A DNA stretch of 64,000 bases from Sorghum bicolor (Eukaryota > Streptophyta > Magnoliopsida > Poales > Poaceae): NCBI RefSeq assembly GCF_000003195.3, contig NC_012872.2, positions 4,774,001-4,838,000 on the forward strand, written 5' to 3'. The translations under genes were made by a program, and so were the position numbers. Each line of letters starts with the position of its first letter. Within the stretch, counting starts at the first letter, position 1. Under the pieces are notes generated by a model that saw only the letters and a list, made by a program, of their open reading frames with translations, ran no database searches and had not been told where the DNA came from. Shown piece by piece: positions 46,981 to 58,130 of this stretch.

Positions 46981-47061
<81 letters not shown>
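46981..47061. repeat. (TA)n microsatellite of about 40 units
   Basis: A perfect TA run. It starts 56 bases beyond the stop codon of the minus-strand peptide gene at 47117 and is likely in or near its 3' UTR. Confidence 0.95.
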
Positions 47062-47063
<2 letters not shown>

Positions 47064-47116
47064 CCTTGCAAGGAATCATACGTATACGCAGAGGGGCGCC
47101 AACGCGGTTGTCAGCA

Positions 47117-47446
47117 TCACACTACTGCTGACGGCGGCGGCGGTGGCAAGGTGGCGGATGCGCCGACCGGAGTGCCTGATGCCGGCGCTGGCGGCGGAGG
47201 TGCGCGGCGGTTCAGAAGCTTCCGCGTGCCGCCGGCGAGGTCTACATGTAGAGATAGAGGTGCCATATAGACAGTGATCAGAATTAAAGTGTTGATGCTA
47301 CAATTAAAATCAACAAATCAGCAGAAGTAGCTAGTACACAGACCTGACAGTGTTCGAGCCTCGGAAGAATTTGCAGAAGAGACAACTAATACGACGATCG
47401 CTAGCAGCAGCAGAGATGGTGTTCTTGTCACGGAGGCGCCCGACAT
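47117..47446 (-). CDS. Small secreted proline-rich peptide precursor, copy C
   Basis: Two exons: 47446-47344 and 47241-47117, phase-1 junction, 75 codons plus stop. The signal peptide is residues 1-30 (MSGASVTRTPS, then LLLLAIVVLVVSS, ending ANSSEAR). The mature peptide is only about 45 residues: DLAGGTRKLLNRR, APPPPAPASGTPVG, and a PPPPP run before SAVV. The SSEAR-T exon end and the DLAGGT...RKLL start of exon 2 are almost identical to the copy at 52.5 kb. The intron is 102 bases with donor GTCTGT and acceptor ACATGTAG. A TATA-like site lies about 70 bases upstream of the ATG. Expected to enter the secretory pathway; the basic RKLLNRR stretch could be a processing site. I cannot name the family or function. 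Purely sequence-based, but the pairwise conservation across exon borders argues for a real gene. Confidence 0.7.
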
Positions 47447-47512
47447 TGTCAAACCCCTAGCTAGCTGCAGGTTGTAGTAATGTGCATGGAAGCAGTGCGC
47501 TAGTTATGCGGT

Positions 47513-47523
47513 GATATTTATAG
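47513..47523 (-). promoter_or_regulatory. Candidate TATA box of peptide copy C
   Basis: The minus strand reads ACTATAAATATC, about 70 bases upstream of the ATG at 47446. Confidence 0.5.
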
Positions 47524-48059
47524 TATAGGGAGCGGAAAGAGATTGCATTAGCACGTTAACTAAGTTCAGTGCACTTGGTATATGTACAGCTTCTACGCCT
47601 AGCAGGGATCGAGAGCATTTTAATCAGCATCGTACAAACAAAACAATCGTCGGCTGACTTGGTGCTGTTTCGATCTCCCCGACAACATGGAGGATGCATG
47701 CATGGGTACACGTACTGTGTGTGATGCAATCGCGCGTGTCGTGCGCTGTGGCCGAGGTCAGCTTCGTCTAGCTAGCAGAGAAGAGCTGTGGAGGGCACCG
47801 CACCCAGCAGAAATGCTCGAGATGCATGCGTACGCTCAGATCCAATGGGCGCAGAAATGGAACCGAGGAAATATAGAAAGTCGGAGATTCGAGTTGTCGC
47901 CGCCGCCGTTTTTGGCTGCATGCATGCACTGCGAGGTGAGATCGATCCTCGCGGTTTTCTTCTCTCGATGCTAATGGGCATGCGTATGGAGAGTAAATAT
48001 GCAGGTTGGACACCAAAAAAAAGTTTATCAAGTCTCTCGGTGGCTCGTTTAATTTTTTT

Positions 48060-49065
48060 AAAAATATTATTTAAATATAAAATAAGCTGATTTTAAGTTC
48101 TTTTGGCTTCGGCTCTACTTAACTTGGGTTCAAAGTTGGATCTCAAATACATTTGTGGAGGCGGTAAATCTAATTTTTTGAAAGAAACATTACTATAACT
48201 TTTCTATAAAGTCTAATTGACCTCTCTGAAGAATCGTGAAAGTTTCATTTACCTCTCCCATGGCTGATGTCATGCCGTCGTCTAAGCCAAAACCTGCTTT
48301 CAAAACCGCTCCAAGAGGTAAATAAGATGGTTTAAATAGCTTGAGAAGCACAAACATCTAGTTTGTAGTCGAATGAGGTAAAGTCGACTACCCCCAATAG
48401 TTGAGGGAGGTTAGAGGAACTTTTTACACATATACCTAACACTCATGTCTTTATCCGTAGCACTACTATAGAAATGATTTTCAGTAAAAAAAGCTTTTTT
48501 ATATAGTCATCTCTACAAATCGGTCCGAACCGGACCGCCTCCACAAATGTATTTGAGATCCAACTTTGAACCGAAGTTAAGTAGAGCCAAAGCCAAAAGA
48601 ACTTAAAATCAACTTATTTTATTTTGAAATAATATACATTTGAAAACGCCAATACTTTATTTAATGTTAGAAACTTTGTTTTAACTCAGAAAAATACGAA
48701 CCAGAATCATATTTATCCTAAAATTATGCTTTAAAATTTGGATATTTTTAAACGTACATTTATTTTAGAAAAGATATTAAATTTAGATATTTTCTTAAAA
48801 ATTTATTTCTATAACTTTTTTATAAAGTCTAATTGACCTCCTTGAAGTATCAAAATAGTTCAATTTACCGTCCTCATGACTGACATTGCGCCACAATAGG
48901 ACGCCCGACATGACACCATGCCAGCCAAAACCGCTTTCAAAACCACTGGAGGTAAGTTGGACGGTTTCAATACTATTAAGGAGCGCAAACATCCATTTAT
49001 CTAGTTAAAGGGATAAATTAGACTACCCAAATAATTGAGGGGTCAAGAGGACGTTTTCCAGGTAG
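48060..49065. repeat. Paired inverted and direct duplications
   Basis: About 48065-48170 is inverted relative to about 48530-48625 (shared landmark GGATCTCAAATACATTTGTGG). The next block, 48190-48440, recurs in direct orientation at 48806-49065 (shared landmark ATAAAGTCTAATTGACCTC). The arrangement suggests that the element starting at 48461 inserted into, or mobilised, an older copy of its own family. Confidence 0.7.
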
Positions 49066-50353
49066 CCACTTGCAGAGGGCAAATCCAACACCAAGATATT
49101 TCATCTACTTGGTGAACAAGAAATAGATAGATTCACATGAAAACCGAATAAATTAGGTCTCTCTTGTAACTGACTCGAAATATGCAAACTGATTAGGCCA
49201 TAACTTCATATGTAAGCTTATTCCTCCATTGATAGTCAACAAATGTAACTGTATAAAGTTTGTCACAATAGCTAAAAATTATTGATATATTTGTATACTT
49301 TATAAACTGGACCGGAGGAAGTAGTATTACAAAAGGCTTTTCTAGAGGCAGACAAAAATCTAACCGCCTCTGGAAAAAGCACATCGCACGAAGTTACAAT
49401 TTGGGTAGCTTTGCGCTGTGGGGGTGGGGGTCAAACTCAAAAGATCAGGGCTTTCATGTTCCTTAATTACTCCCTTCGGTCGTGCACACGCATATCAAGC
49501 TTCAGACTTTAAAAACTTTGATCAATAATTAGGCTAATAATTTTTAACTATTATAATACAAATTTTATATAATTAGATTTCTAAGGAATTATGTTATCCA
49601 ATGATTATAAGTTTATAAGTATAAATAATATAATATAAAGTAAATAAATGGTCAAAGTGTAATCTAGGAGACCATGTCATTCTAATTTGCACCAGATAAA
49701 ATGGACCAGAGGGAGTACCACTCTACCCCAAAGTCACTTTGTGACTAAGTGGCCGATACAATCCTTTTGAATTCACTTTAGCGAATATGGTAATGAATAT
49801 TTGAGGTCCTAAATGAATTTCAATCAAAAAGTTCTATATCTCATCGACTATTACAACTTTGTTTTAGGTCATTTCTCCATCTGAGGTTGTTTTGAGAAAT
49901 AAAAAAAACAAAATCTTAGAACTTATAAGAATTTTCTAGACCTAAATTATTTCAAATGAAAAAGGTCAAATATATAAAATTTGTATTCATCCACCTCAAT
50001 TTGAAAAGTGAAAAAAATAACTATATCGCACCTAATTTTTAGAGGTGCGCTGTCAAGTGACTCTAGAAATCCATTTCTAACAATGGGGGTGGAATTTTCA
50101 TATTCTTCTAGAAATACCTCGTGCCTAGTAAGTCTAGCCACATCTTGAAATGACATTTTTTAGGTGGTTGGGCTTTGTAGACACAGGAATAGAGGTTATT
50201 TCTAGAGTTAGCTGGACATTCTAGTTGTCTTTAAAAATCGATTTCTAGAGAGAGGTTGGCTCAAAAATATTTTTTAGAGACGATTCTTGATAGAGTCATT
50301 TGTGGAGTTTGGACTAAAAGGGAGATGCCTCTAAATAGGCTTATGTAGTAGTG
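48461..50353. mobile_element. Probable CACTA-type element, 1.9 kb
   Basis: The left end is CACTACTATAGAAATG and the right end complement is CACTACTACATAAGCC. Sub-terminal CCGCCTCCACAAATG and GAGGC-type motifs occur at both sides. A 3-bp target duplication is not visible (TAG left, AAC right), so the pairing of ends is tentative. A Stowaway MITE is nested inside. Confidence 0.5.
49470..49715. mobile_element. Stowaway MITE with TA target duplication
   Basis: It begins TA/CTCCCTTCGGTCGTG and ends GGACCAGAGGGAG/TA; nested within the CACTA-like unit. Confidence 0.75.
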
Positions 50354-50359
50354 AACTGA

Positions 50360-51540
50360 AAATCAACTAGCCAAACATGAGTCCATGCTTTGCATCTACC
50401 AAGCCATTATGCTAGAAAAAGCTACCTATATTTGTAACGAATCAGAACCTAAAGTAGTAGAGATTCTCCTCCACGTGCTAGGTCACAAATTTCACCGGTA
50501 TCATCTACTAATCTTTGGTGGCATTCAGGATCATCAAATGATCCGATTCTTTGAACAAGTACAATGATCATCAACAAACATTGCAGTTCAAGGAGGTGAG
50601 TTGCTCATACTGTCTCAGAATTGGGTGTCTTGTGTTGTTTTGGCCACATAGTGTCTTGTGTAAGCCTAAGAGAGAAAAGTTTGGTTGCAATGTGAGAAGA
50701 AAAGTGCATTAGAATGGTGTAATTCTCACCGCTCTAGGAATGGTAGTATAGGGGGTCTACATAATGGACCATGACTAAAAATCAATTTCTATATGTGGAA
50801 GATGGTAACATTGACTTTCTCCGAAACAGAGGCATGGGGTGGAGCCGTGGAGGCTATGGCAATGGTCACGGCCATGGTGGCGGCACACCATCTCCGTCCG
50901 CCGCTGAGTCCTCCTGTTGCTAATGGGGTCAAGGTCAGATACTATGCTGATGACATTGTCCTAGGGCAGAAGACATTGTGACAAAGTATACGAGGGATGC
51001 TGACATCACATCAAGGCAGGGCTCATCTGACGGTGAAGAATCGAGTAATCGGAGGAAAACCTGAATCCAACGGATGGATAGAGCACTACCGAGTCAATCC
51101 ACAACCCAAGAATGATATCGTGTTGCCACTGCCTGGTCAGGCTACAACCTAACATTAGCATATTGCTACCAAGTTGTGCCGATATTCTCCCATATTTGTG
51201 AAACCTAAGTAGTCTACCTACAACTCCAACAAGTTATTTATCTCTGGTACTACTAACAAAAATAATTATTAGAGAGCTCTTTTTTTCTCCCCGGAGGCGT
51301 TGGGTAGTCGATTTGACTACAAATTAAAGAGAGTTTATGTGGTATATATATATGCTCAATTTTCTACTTAACGCAAACGTCAGGGCGAACGCATAGATGG
51401 AAGCTGTTGGCGTACGCACAATATGGTTTAATTTCGTTTAGTAATGCACAGTGGACTGGATGTGCTTATATATCCAAGTTTAATCCCAATAAAGAGATAT
51501 ATACATATATACTTGATTGACGAATTAAATAGTTTTTACC
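50360..51540. other. Intergenic with a glycine-rich coding scrap
   Basis: At about 50826-50924 one frame reads RGMGWSRGGYGNGHGHGGGT and ends in CC before a stop. It resembles the glycine-rich tail of a copia gag or a plant glycine-rich protein, but nothing around it supports a gene. Confidence 0.3.
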
Positions 51541-51559
51541 AGCGTAGGTCAAACCGTTT

Positions 51560-51815
51560 GGTTGCGCCGGCCGTCGTCCGCCGGGTATCTCGCTGCGGCT
51601 TGGAGGCATTCATGCCCCTGTTCCACTCCACCTGCTGCACGCTGCAATTCCTCCACGGGTCCACGAGTGCCGCACCTCAGCGGCACGTACATCTCGTGGC
51701 CCGTGGGGAAGGCGGCCACGATCGCGCCAGCTTTGGTGACAAACAATGGCGCTGGTGTGCGGCAGTTCGATCAGCAGGTCCTGCTTGGCCCGCTTTGCTT
51801 CAGTGACCGCTTCTG
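51560..51815. pseudogene. GC-rich gene fragment, unidentified
   Basis: An abrupt 250-base GC-rich island in AT-rich DNA, open in several frames (for example HLSGTYISWPVGKAATIAPA on plus, GHEMYVPLRCGTRGPVEEL on minus). The composition looks like a captured exon. I cannot assign a family or the coding strand. Confidence 0.35.
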
Positions 51816-52513
51816 AGTGACCTCTCCTTGCTTGTTTTCATTTGGCTTTCTCTACTTTTTTGTTTCTTGTGTTTTTCTGTTGAAAAATCTTATAGTATCA
51901 TTCACCTTTTCTTTTTCCTATAATTTTCTGGCATGTCAGTCTCCTATTGTTGGTTCAAAAATGTGGGTGATAAAATCATTTGATCGGATGGTATGCTTAT
52001 CTGACGAATTTGTCAATCATTTAGCAGTGTTTTTTTTAATCACAATAAATCAGCGAACAGTACTTTTAATCATGATTTTTCACCCAAACAAACAGTACTT
52101 TCACATTTCAACCATGACTTTTTACCCAAACGAACAGATACAAATTACTATATAGTAAACTCCATGTTCTATTACTTTCTTTCCTTGTATTTTATTTCTC
52201 ATGAAACACGTACTTTGGACCTGTTTGGAACTTGCTAATTTCAAAAGAATCGTACATGAATTTCATGTAATAAAACACAAAAATATGGAATTTTTCTTTG
52301 CATTCCGAACGAGGCTTTTGATTTCCATTTGTTATTTCAATGCAAAAGGATGAAAGAAACATTAGTAAGTAAACTCATTCCATAACTTTGGCAATAACAG
52401 TGTGAGACAAGTTTCCGGATTTCCCAGTCTTATCGGCGTACACACTAATTAATTTAACTATTCGATCGATCATTACGGCATATCATCATGGTCCATGGCC
52501 ATGGGCATGGCCG

Positions 52514-52894
52514 TCACACCTTCTCCTCCGGCGGCGGCGGCGGCCTGACGAGTCCAGGCCCAATTGGAGGATCCGAGACCGGCGCCGGTGGAGGCGGAGT
52601 GACCGGGTTGTCCATGACTAGGAGTTTCCGTGCACCGTACTGCAGTGTGCCGCCGGCGAGGTCTCCATCTTCTGTGTGTATACAAGAGCAGATACACATG
52701 AACTTCCGTGTATATGATTATGATTTTTAAGAGGTGTATGTCAGCAAGGATGCAGTAGAAATGTACAATGAAATTACAAGGACCGTACCTGGTGATGTGC
52801 GAGCCTCCGAGGAATGTGGAGAAGAGACGAGCAGGACAAGCAGTAGGAGGCAAGAGATCAGTTGAAGAGGAGAAGGTCGAGCAGAGGCGGCCAT
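52514..52894 (-). CDS. Small secreted proline-rich peptide precursor, copy D
   Basis: Two exons: 52894-52789 and 52671-52514, phase-1 junction, 87 codons plus stop. The signal peptide is residues 1-32 (MAASARPSPLQ, ISCLLLLVLLVSS, ending HSSEAR). The mature part starts TSPEDGDLAGGTLQYGARKL, continues LVMDNPVTPPPPAPVSDPPI and ends in VRPPPPPEEKV. Intron 117 bases with donor GTACGG and acceptor ACACACAG. A TATA-like CTATATATATAG lies about 125 bases upstream. It is the clearest member of a minus-strand family also found near 37.3, 41.0 and 47.1 kb. No cysteine pairs, transmembrane helix or enzyme motif occur in the mature part. It could be a hydroxyproline-rich cell-wall peptide or a processed signal peptide; the known CLE, CEP, RALF, PSK and IDA signatures are absent. 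Confidence 0.72.
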
Positions 52895-53017
52895 CACTGT
52901 CTAGCTAGCTAGTTGATCTGGCCGGCCGGCGGTTAATAATGGAGAATGTATACTACGGCAACGGCAAGCTCCGATCCTGGAAGGAACGATCGAGTATGTT
53001 ACTGTGCAACCATTGCT

Positions 53018-53029
53018 CTATATATATAG
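53018..53029 (-). promoter_or_regulatory. Candidate TATA box of peptide copy D
   Basis: CTATATATATAG is palindromic here and lies about 125 bases upstream of the ATG at 52894. Confidence 0.5.
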
Positions 53030-53381
53030 GCTACAGGGCACCGATCAGATGGCTAGAGAAGAAAACCTATAAAGAAACAATGTCTAAATTACTATTCACT
53101 TTAATTTGTTGGAAAAGGAGTTACTCGTTCAGAAAAAAAAACGACGATGGGTATGCCACCTACCAACGTAAAAGGTTGTCGGACTTAGGGGTTGATCACT
53201 AATGAGCGTGCAACTACATCGTTTAACCAAGAATGGAGCCAAAAAAGCTTGGGTATGGGATACCCAACTGTTACAAACTGTGTATAGTACTGGCATTAGG
53301 ACAAAATTGTTCATGATTCCTTCTTTGCCTTAAAAGAAATTAATTCAAAGTCATCTTAAATCAAACTATTTTAATTTTGAC

Positions 53382-53631
53382 GGGCCTTGTTTAATTTAGT
53401 TCATCACAAAAACCAAAAACTTTTTAAGATTCTCCGTCACATCGAATTTTGTGGCACATGCATGCATCACTAAATATAGACGAAAATAAAAACTAATTGC
53501 ATAGTTTACCCGTAAATCGCGAGATGAATCTTTTAAGCCTAGTTACTCCATGATTGGACAATGTTTGTCAAATAAAAACAAAAGTGTTACTGTTTCGAAA
53601 ACCAAAAAATTTTCGAAACTAAACAAGGCCC
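53382..53631. mobile_element. Tourist-like MITE, GGCCTTGTTTAG family
   Basis: The left end is GGGCCTTGTTTAATTTAGTT and the right end GAAACTAAACAAGGCCC. The interior CCGTCACATCGAATTTTGTG and AAAAACTAATTGCATAG is typical. No clear target duplication. Confidence 0.8.
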
Positions 53632-53835
53632 AAGTTTTATAAAGAAGACTACAACATCAATGTCACAACATAAGTACATTATACAAAAATACAGTACTAT
53701 GTTTCATGGTAGTATTATGACCCTACTTTGGTGTTATTAATATTAGTCCTCTTTTTCTACGAATCCTGTCAGGCTGTCACATTCCAGATAGTTTGACTTT
53801 GATTCTTAAAGTTCATTTATGGACCAGAATAATAC

Positions 53836-54072
53836 TAGTTTAGTTCAAAAAAATTCCAAAAAATTTCAAAATTTTCTATCACATCGAATCTTTGGACGCA
53901 TACATGAAACATTAAATATAGATAAAAAAATAACTAACTACACATCTATAATTTGCGAGACAAATCTTTTTTTAGTCTACTCCACAATTGGACAATAATT
54001 GTCAACTATAAATGAAAGTGCTACAGTAGTCAAACTTAAAATTTTTCACCAACTAAACAAGAGGCCTCATTA
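53836..54072. mobile_element. Decayed Tourist-like MITE
   Basis: The left end begins CTAGTTTAGTTC and the right end is CAACTAAACAAGAGGCC. Interior ATCACATCGAATCTTTGGAC matches the family. Confidence 0.65.
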
Positions 54073-54074
54073 TG

Positions 54075-55829
54075 ATATATACACATCTAGTTTGAGACTT
54101 TGTCCTGTGGTGTTTATATTAAGGTGGTCTGATACCTCTTGGGATGAAGCTGGATTTATTTCCACTATTAAAGATAAAGGGAATACACATCTCATACAAA
54201 ACTAGTTGTCTTAATATCCTATAACAACACCGAAACATTATACATTAGGAGAGTATTTGTAATTTTGTATGATTGGCCAGTTTTAGAGAGAATTTGAAAT
54301 GGAGTAACTTATGTTAGTAATCTAATCTCTGCTGGTTCGCTTAAGCTTATCAGCTGAATCTGTCAATTATTCAGCAGTATTTTTTTCTCATAACAAATTA
54401 TCTAACAGTAATTTTTGAGATAAATTATCAGCCAAATGAACAAGGAGCAAGTAGAGAGTGTAGGTGTGCAGCCTGCCCTGCACTGCCCAAGCCACCGAGG
54501 TCAGTTTTTGCCATGTGGCAGCAAGGAAGCGCACGCACGTAGCGCTAGCTGGAGCCTGGACATACGCGCCTTGTGATTACTAATTAGGACGCAGATCCCT
54601 AACTCACTTTGGATCAACCTTAATTACACAACTGTAAACAGCGTGGATTCGACTTGTCGCCGTTTGAGTAGTGAAACCATGTGCAGGAACCTTCCACGAT
54701 ACTAGGTCCCATTTCTTTGGATCATAACAATATATTTTTTCTATCTTTACCTGTTTGCTTTTTTCCCTTAACTCCATCTGTTATTATGAAAAAAAATACT
54801 CCATTTGTGGTGCTCTCCTGACCTGTGGACTGTGGTGGCCTGACGGATGAGGCCCGTCAGCCCATGTGGTCAGGCTTTCACTGTGTCTTTCATGGGTGCA
54901 ACTCACACAAAACTATATGTGAAGATATATGGGCCTAATCTGCGTGGATAGGCGTCGCATTCGTTCCAATTTCGTGGCCATGAAAGCGAGACCTTGAAAG
55001 CCCATGTCTGATAAGACGGCCCAATTAATAGCAGACTGTCTCTACTCACGCAACTAATTTCATCCTTTGCCAATGTCCGTTTGATTATTATTATTATTAT
55101 TATTATTATGGGCTTCCTCTTCCTCAAAAGATGAAGGTATAGGGCTTCCTCTCTAGCGGTAGTTATAGCCTTATGGGGTTCACCATGCATGACTACTATC
55201 ACCCTTATGAACTACCGCTATAAACATTTTGAGGAGACCGTGTCGCATATCTTTTAATATCAATAAGATCACAAAATTAACTAAAATTAATAGTACTTCC
55301 ATCGTCCATGAATGAGTTAATTTCTAGAGTTGTCCTAAGTCAAAATTTCTAAACTTTAACCAAATTTATAGAAAAAATACTAAGATTTATGGTATCAAAT
55401 TAGATTTATCATAGAATATATTTTCATATGATGCGCATTTTATGTTATAGATGTTGTTACTCTTTTCTATAAAATTACTAGCACGGATTCTAGGAATTGA
55501 TTCTTTCGTGGATGGAGAGTATCATTTTTTAGTCGGAGACTTAAATCTACAGGTCAAGTTCCTTGGCAAGAAAAACCTACCTAACTAATACAATCACTAT
55601 TCATCAATTCACAAACCCCTCTTGATTCCACTGATCACAGGTCAAGCAGAACAGATTCAAGATCTTGGTCGTCTGGTTTCAATGAAAAACGAGAGAGAAA
55701 AGGACAAGTGTGTTCAGTGTTCACCTAGATATAATTTGGATTCAAGCGCCAAACTACCCAAAGCAATTATCCGGAAAATAGGCTGATGAGGCTGAAATCA
55801 ATTGGCATTTTTCTTTTCAAAACCTGGAA

Positions 55830-55860
<31 letters not shown>

Positions 55861-55930
55861 TACAGATTCGTCCTTTTTATTCCATTTGAACTTTCACATT
55901 TGATTCCGCATGCATACGCTTACACAACAA
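54075..55930. other. Intergenic
   Basis: A Stowaway-like remnant begins at about 55296 (ACTTCCATCGTCCATG). An ATT trinucleotide run lies at 55084-55109 and a CA dinucleotide run at 55831-55856. No coding region is supported. Confidence 0.5.
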
Positions 55931-55997
55931 TGAAATGATCGAAGTCGTAACTTTGTGTTGCCCCAAATATCACCGCAGCAAGAAGAAATTAAACAAA

Positions 55998-57151
55998 TCA
56001 ACTGAACGCATGGCCTTCCCAGAAGCTCATGATCTGTCCATGGTGACCGGCGTCGCCATCGAGGTAGAAATCTCCAAACAGGAAGCTGGGGTCGTCGACC
56101 ATCGCCCGAAAGAATCCGTCATCGCAGCTGCCCCGCGCGTCGTCAGTGCACGCGCTCGTGCTCGTCGTCAGCGACGGCGTCGGCGTCACCCCCGACTCGG
56201 CGGCCGCGGCATTCCGGTCATCGGCTGCGCCGTCCGCGAGATGAACAGCGGCACATGTCGCCGCGGCTGGGTCAGCAAAGAAGCTTCCGGCAGCAGAGGA
56301 ATCGTCACAGCTGCTCGCGCCAGAAGCGCCCGCGGCGGCGGCGACGTGGTCCGGGACGAAGGGGGTGAACACCGACGGCGCCGGTTTTGACCGGTCGTCG
56401 ACTTCGGCGTTGGCGTTGGGCTGGTTGCGTCTCGCAGCGGGTTCTTTGCTCACTGCCGTGGACGACGTCGACGCCTCCTTTTGCCGGAGCTTCTTGCGCA
56501 GCCGCGCGTTCCAGAAGTTCTTGATCTCGTTGTCCGATCTCCCCGGGAGCCTCGCCGCGATTTGGGACCAGCTAATCATCAGATACATTAGTTCACAACC
56601 GAAGGCCAGGGCTCCAGGGCCGGTTACTATGAAATGGCCATATGCATAAGCTAAGGCAAGGTGCGGCAATGGCGGCGTGGCAGTGGCACAGCTACTGTTG
56701 AGCAGAGGTCAGTTACCTGTTGCCAAGTGCTTTGTGGAGAGAAATGATGAGGTCCTCTTCGTGCTGGGAGAAGCGGCCCCGCTTGAGGTCCGGCCGCAGG
56801 TAGTTCATCCACCGCAGCCGGCAGCTCTTGCCGCACCTCTGCAAGCCTGCAAACAGCTACCAATTCACTCACACTCCGATGATGATACAATTTATATGAG
56901 CAAACAAGTAGATCGAACTGGTGAATGAATTGTAAGCTAAGTGAGACATGCAACAGCATCAAGATTCAAGAATGCATGCATGCATCAGCAATTCAGCTTC
57001 AGCATCGATCACCTGCAAGTTCGGGGATGGAGCTCCAGCAGCTGACGCCGAAGCGGGCGATGTGGGAGGCGAGCCTCTCGTCCTCCTCCGGCGACCACAG
57101 GCCCTTCCTCACCTTCTTCTCCTCGGAGCAGCAAGGGTGCACCCTCCCCAT
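55998..57151 (-). CDS. R2R3-MYB transcription factor
   Basis: Three exons on the minus strand: 57151-57013, 56846-56717 and 56571-55998, with phase-1 and phase-2 junctions at the positions typical of plant R2R3-MYBs; 280 residues. The start [12 protein letters not shown] is the usual MGR-x-CC opening. R2 (about residues 15-65) carries the W residues of [22 protein letters not shown] and [11 protein letters not shown]3 (about 68-118) carries [20 protein letters not shown] and [20 protein letters not shown] followed by WNARLRKKL. At the second junction the common GNRW is GNSW because exon 3 begins with C. The C-terminal half is acidic and alanine-rich, ending in an aromatic acidic block ([10 protein letters not shown] ... 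FWEGHAFS) that probably acts in activation. It most resembles the MYB26/MYB46/MYB86-like groups, but I do not assign an ortholog. Nuclear regulator of transcription. Confidence 0.93.
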
Positions 57152-57159
57152 CTCTATCG

Positions 57160-58130
57160 ATTCAATTCCGAGCAAGCAAAGCAAGCTATAGGTAGCTCTA
57201 CAAGTCTACAGTGACAACGAACGGCATGCACGTACTGTCTTGTACTGAACGAAATAAGTCTCCGATCCCCCACTGGATTTTAAGTATACTTTGCTGGATG
57301 CTCTGGTCTGGTGCCAATCTGTCTATGGCAAGAAACGTGCATAGGAAATTGGGCAGCTGCTGCATCTTGCATCATTTGCAGTATTGTTTATCCGGCATGG
57401 CCCATCCGGAGGGGTGCCATAGTGCATACAATATGCAGGGTCTTATGTAATTGTGCGATAATGGCTGTAAAGCGCCCATGATCAATCGGGGGGCAGCATG
57501 CAGCCCGGTAACTAGTTTAACGTGCACCTGCACTTGCTGCCATCGCAAAAGCAGCCACACTCATGTCTCTAGCTGCGTCCCTTCATAATGATGCCTCATG
57601 GGTCTCAGACATGCATGGTCCACTCCATAATTCTGTAGTCGTCGTAATATACTAATATAAAGTGCTCCCCTTTCGCTTATTTTTATTGAATCGCTGCAGC
57701 CATATATGATTTGATTGGTCATGTTCTGACATATATATATAGTATGTTGCGTCCGGTGATCATTATTATTAGTATGTATCATTATTCATAATAAGCGATC
57801 GATCTAATTGAGAGATTTGTCAGAAAATATCACAAGGTTAGTGGCACCTAACACCCTATTTAGTGCACCTGATCAGCGCAAAACAAGTTTTTCTACCTCT
57901 CAGTAAAAATAGACTATCTAGTGACCCCATTATGCCAAAGTCCATTTTCGCGGCTCTCGGGAAAGCGGCAGTGCACCGGGCAACCCCGTCCAGTGCACAT
58001 TGGGTAGCATTTTGCCAATCCTGAGATACTTCACGCGCATCATGGGATGCTAAATCTGAAATATTTTCACAAACATATTTAGAGTCAAGTTAGCATTTCC
58101 AAAATATTTTTCATAAACATTTTTGCTTGC
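57160..58130. other. MYB upstream region
   Basis: Probable promoter and leader of the minus-strand MYB gene, with ATATATATATAG at about 57731-57742 as one possible TATA site. No gene is seen here. Confidence 0.4.

Noticed and set aside
50901..50981. Reverse-transcriptase-like phrase YADDIVLG
   Set aside because: Flanking residues do not match LINE or LTR reverse transcriptase, and the frame closes quickly; probably chance.
37346..52894. Assigning the peptide family to CLE, CEP, RALF, PSK, IDA or systemin classes
   Set aside because: None of the characteristic cores of those families appears in the three predicted tails; proline richness alone is not enough.
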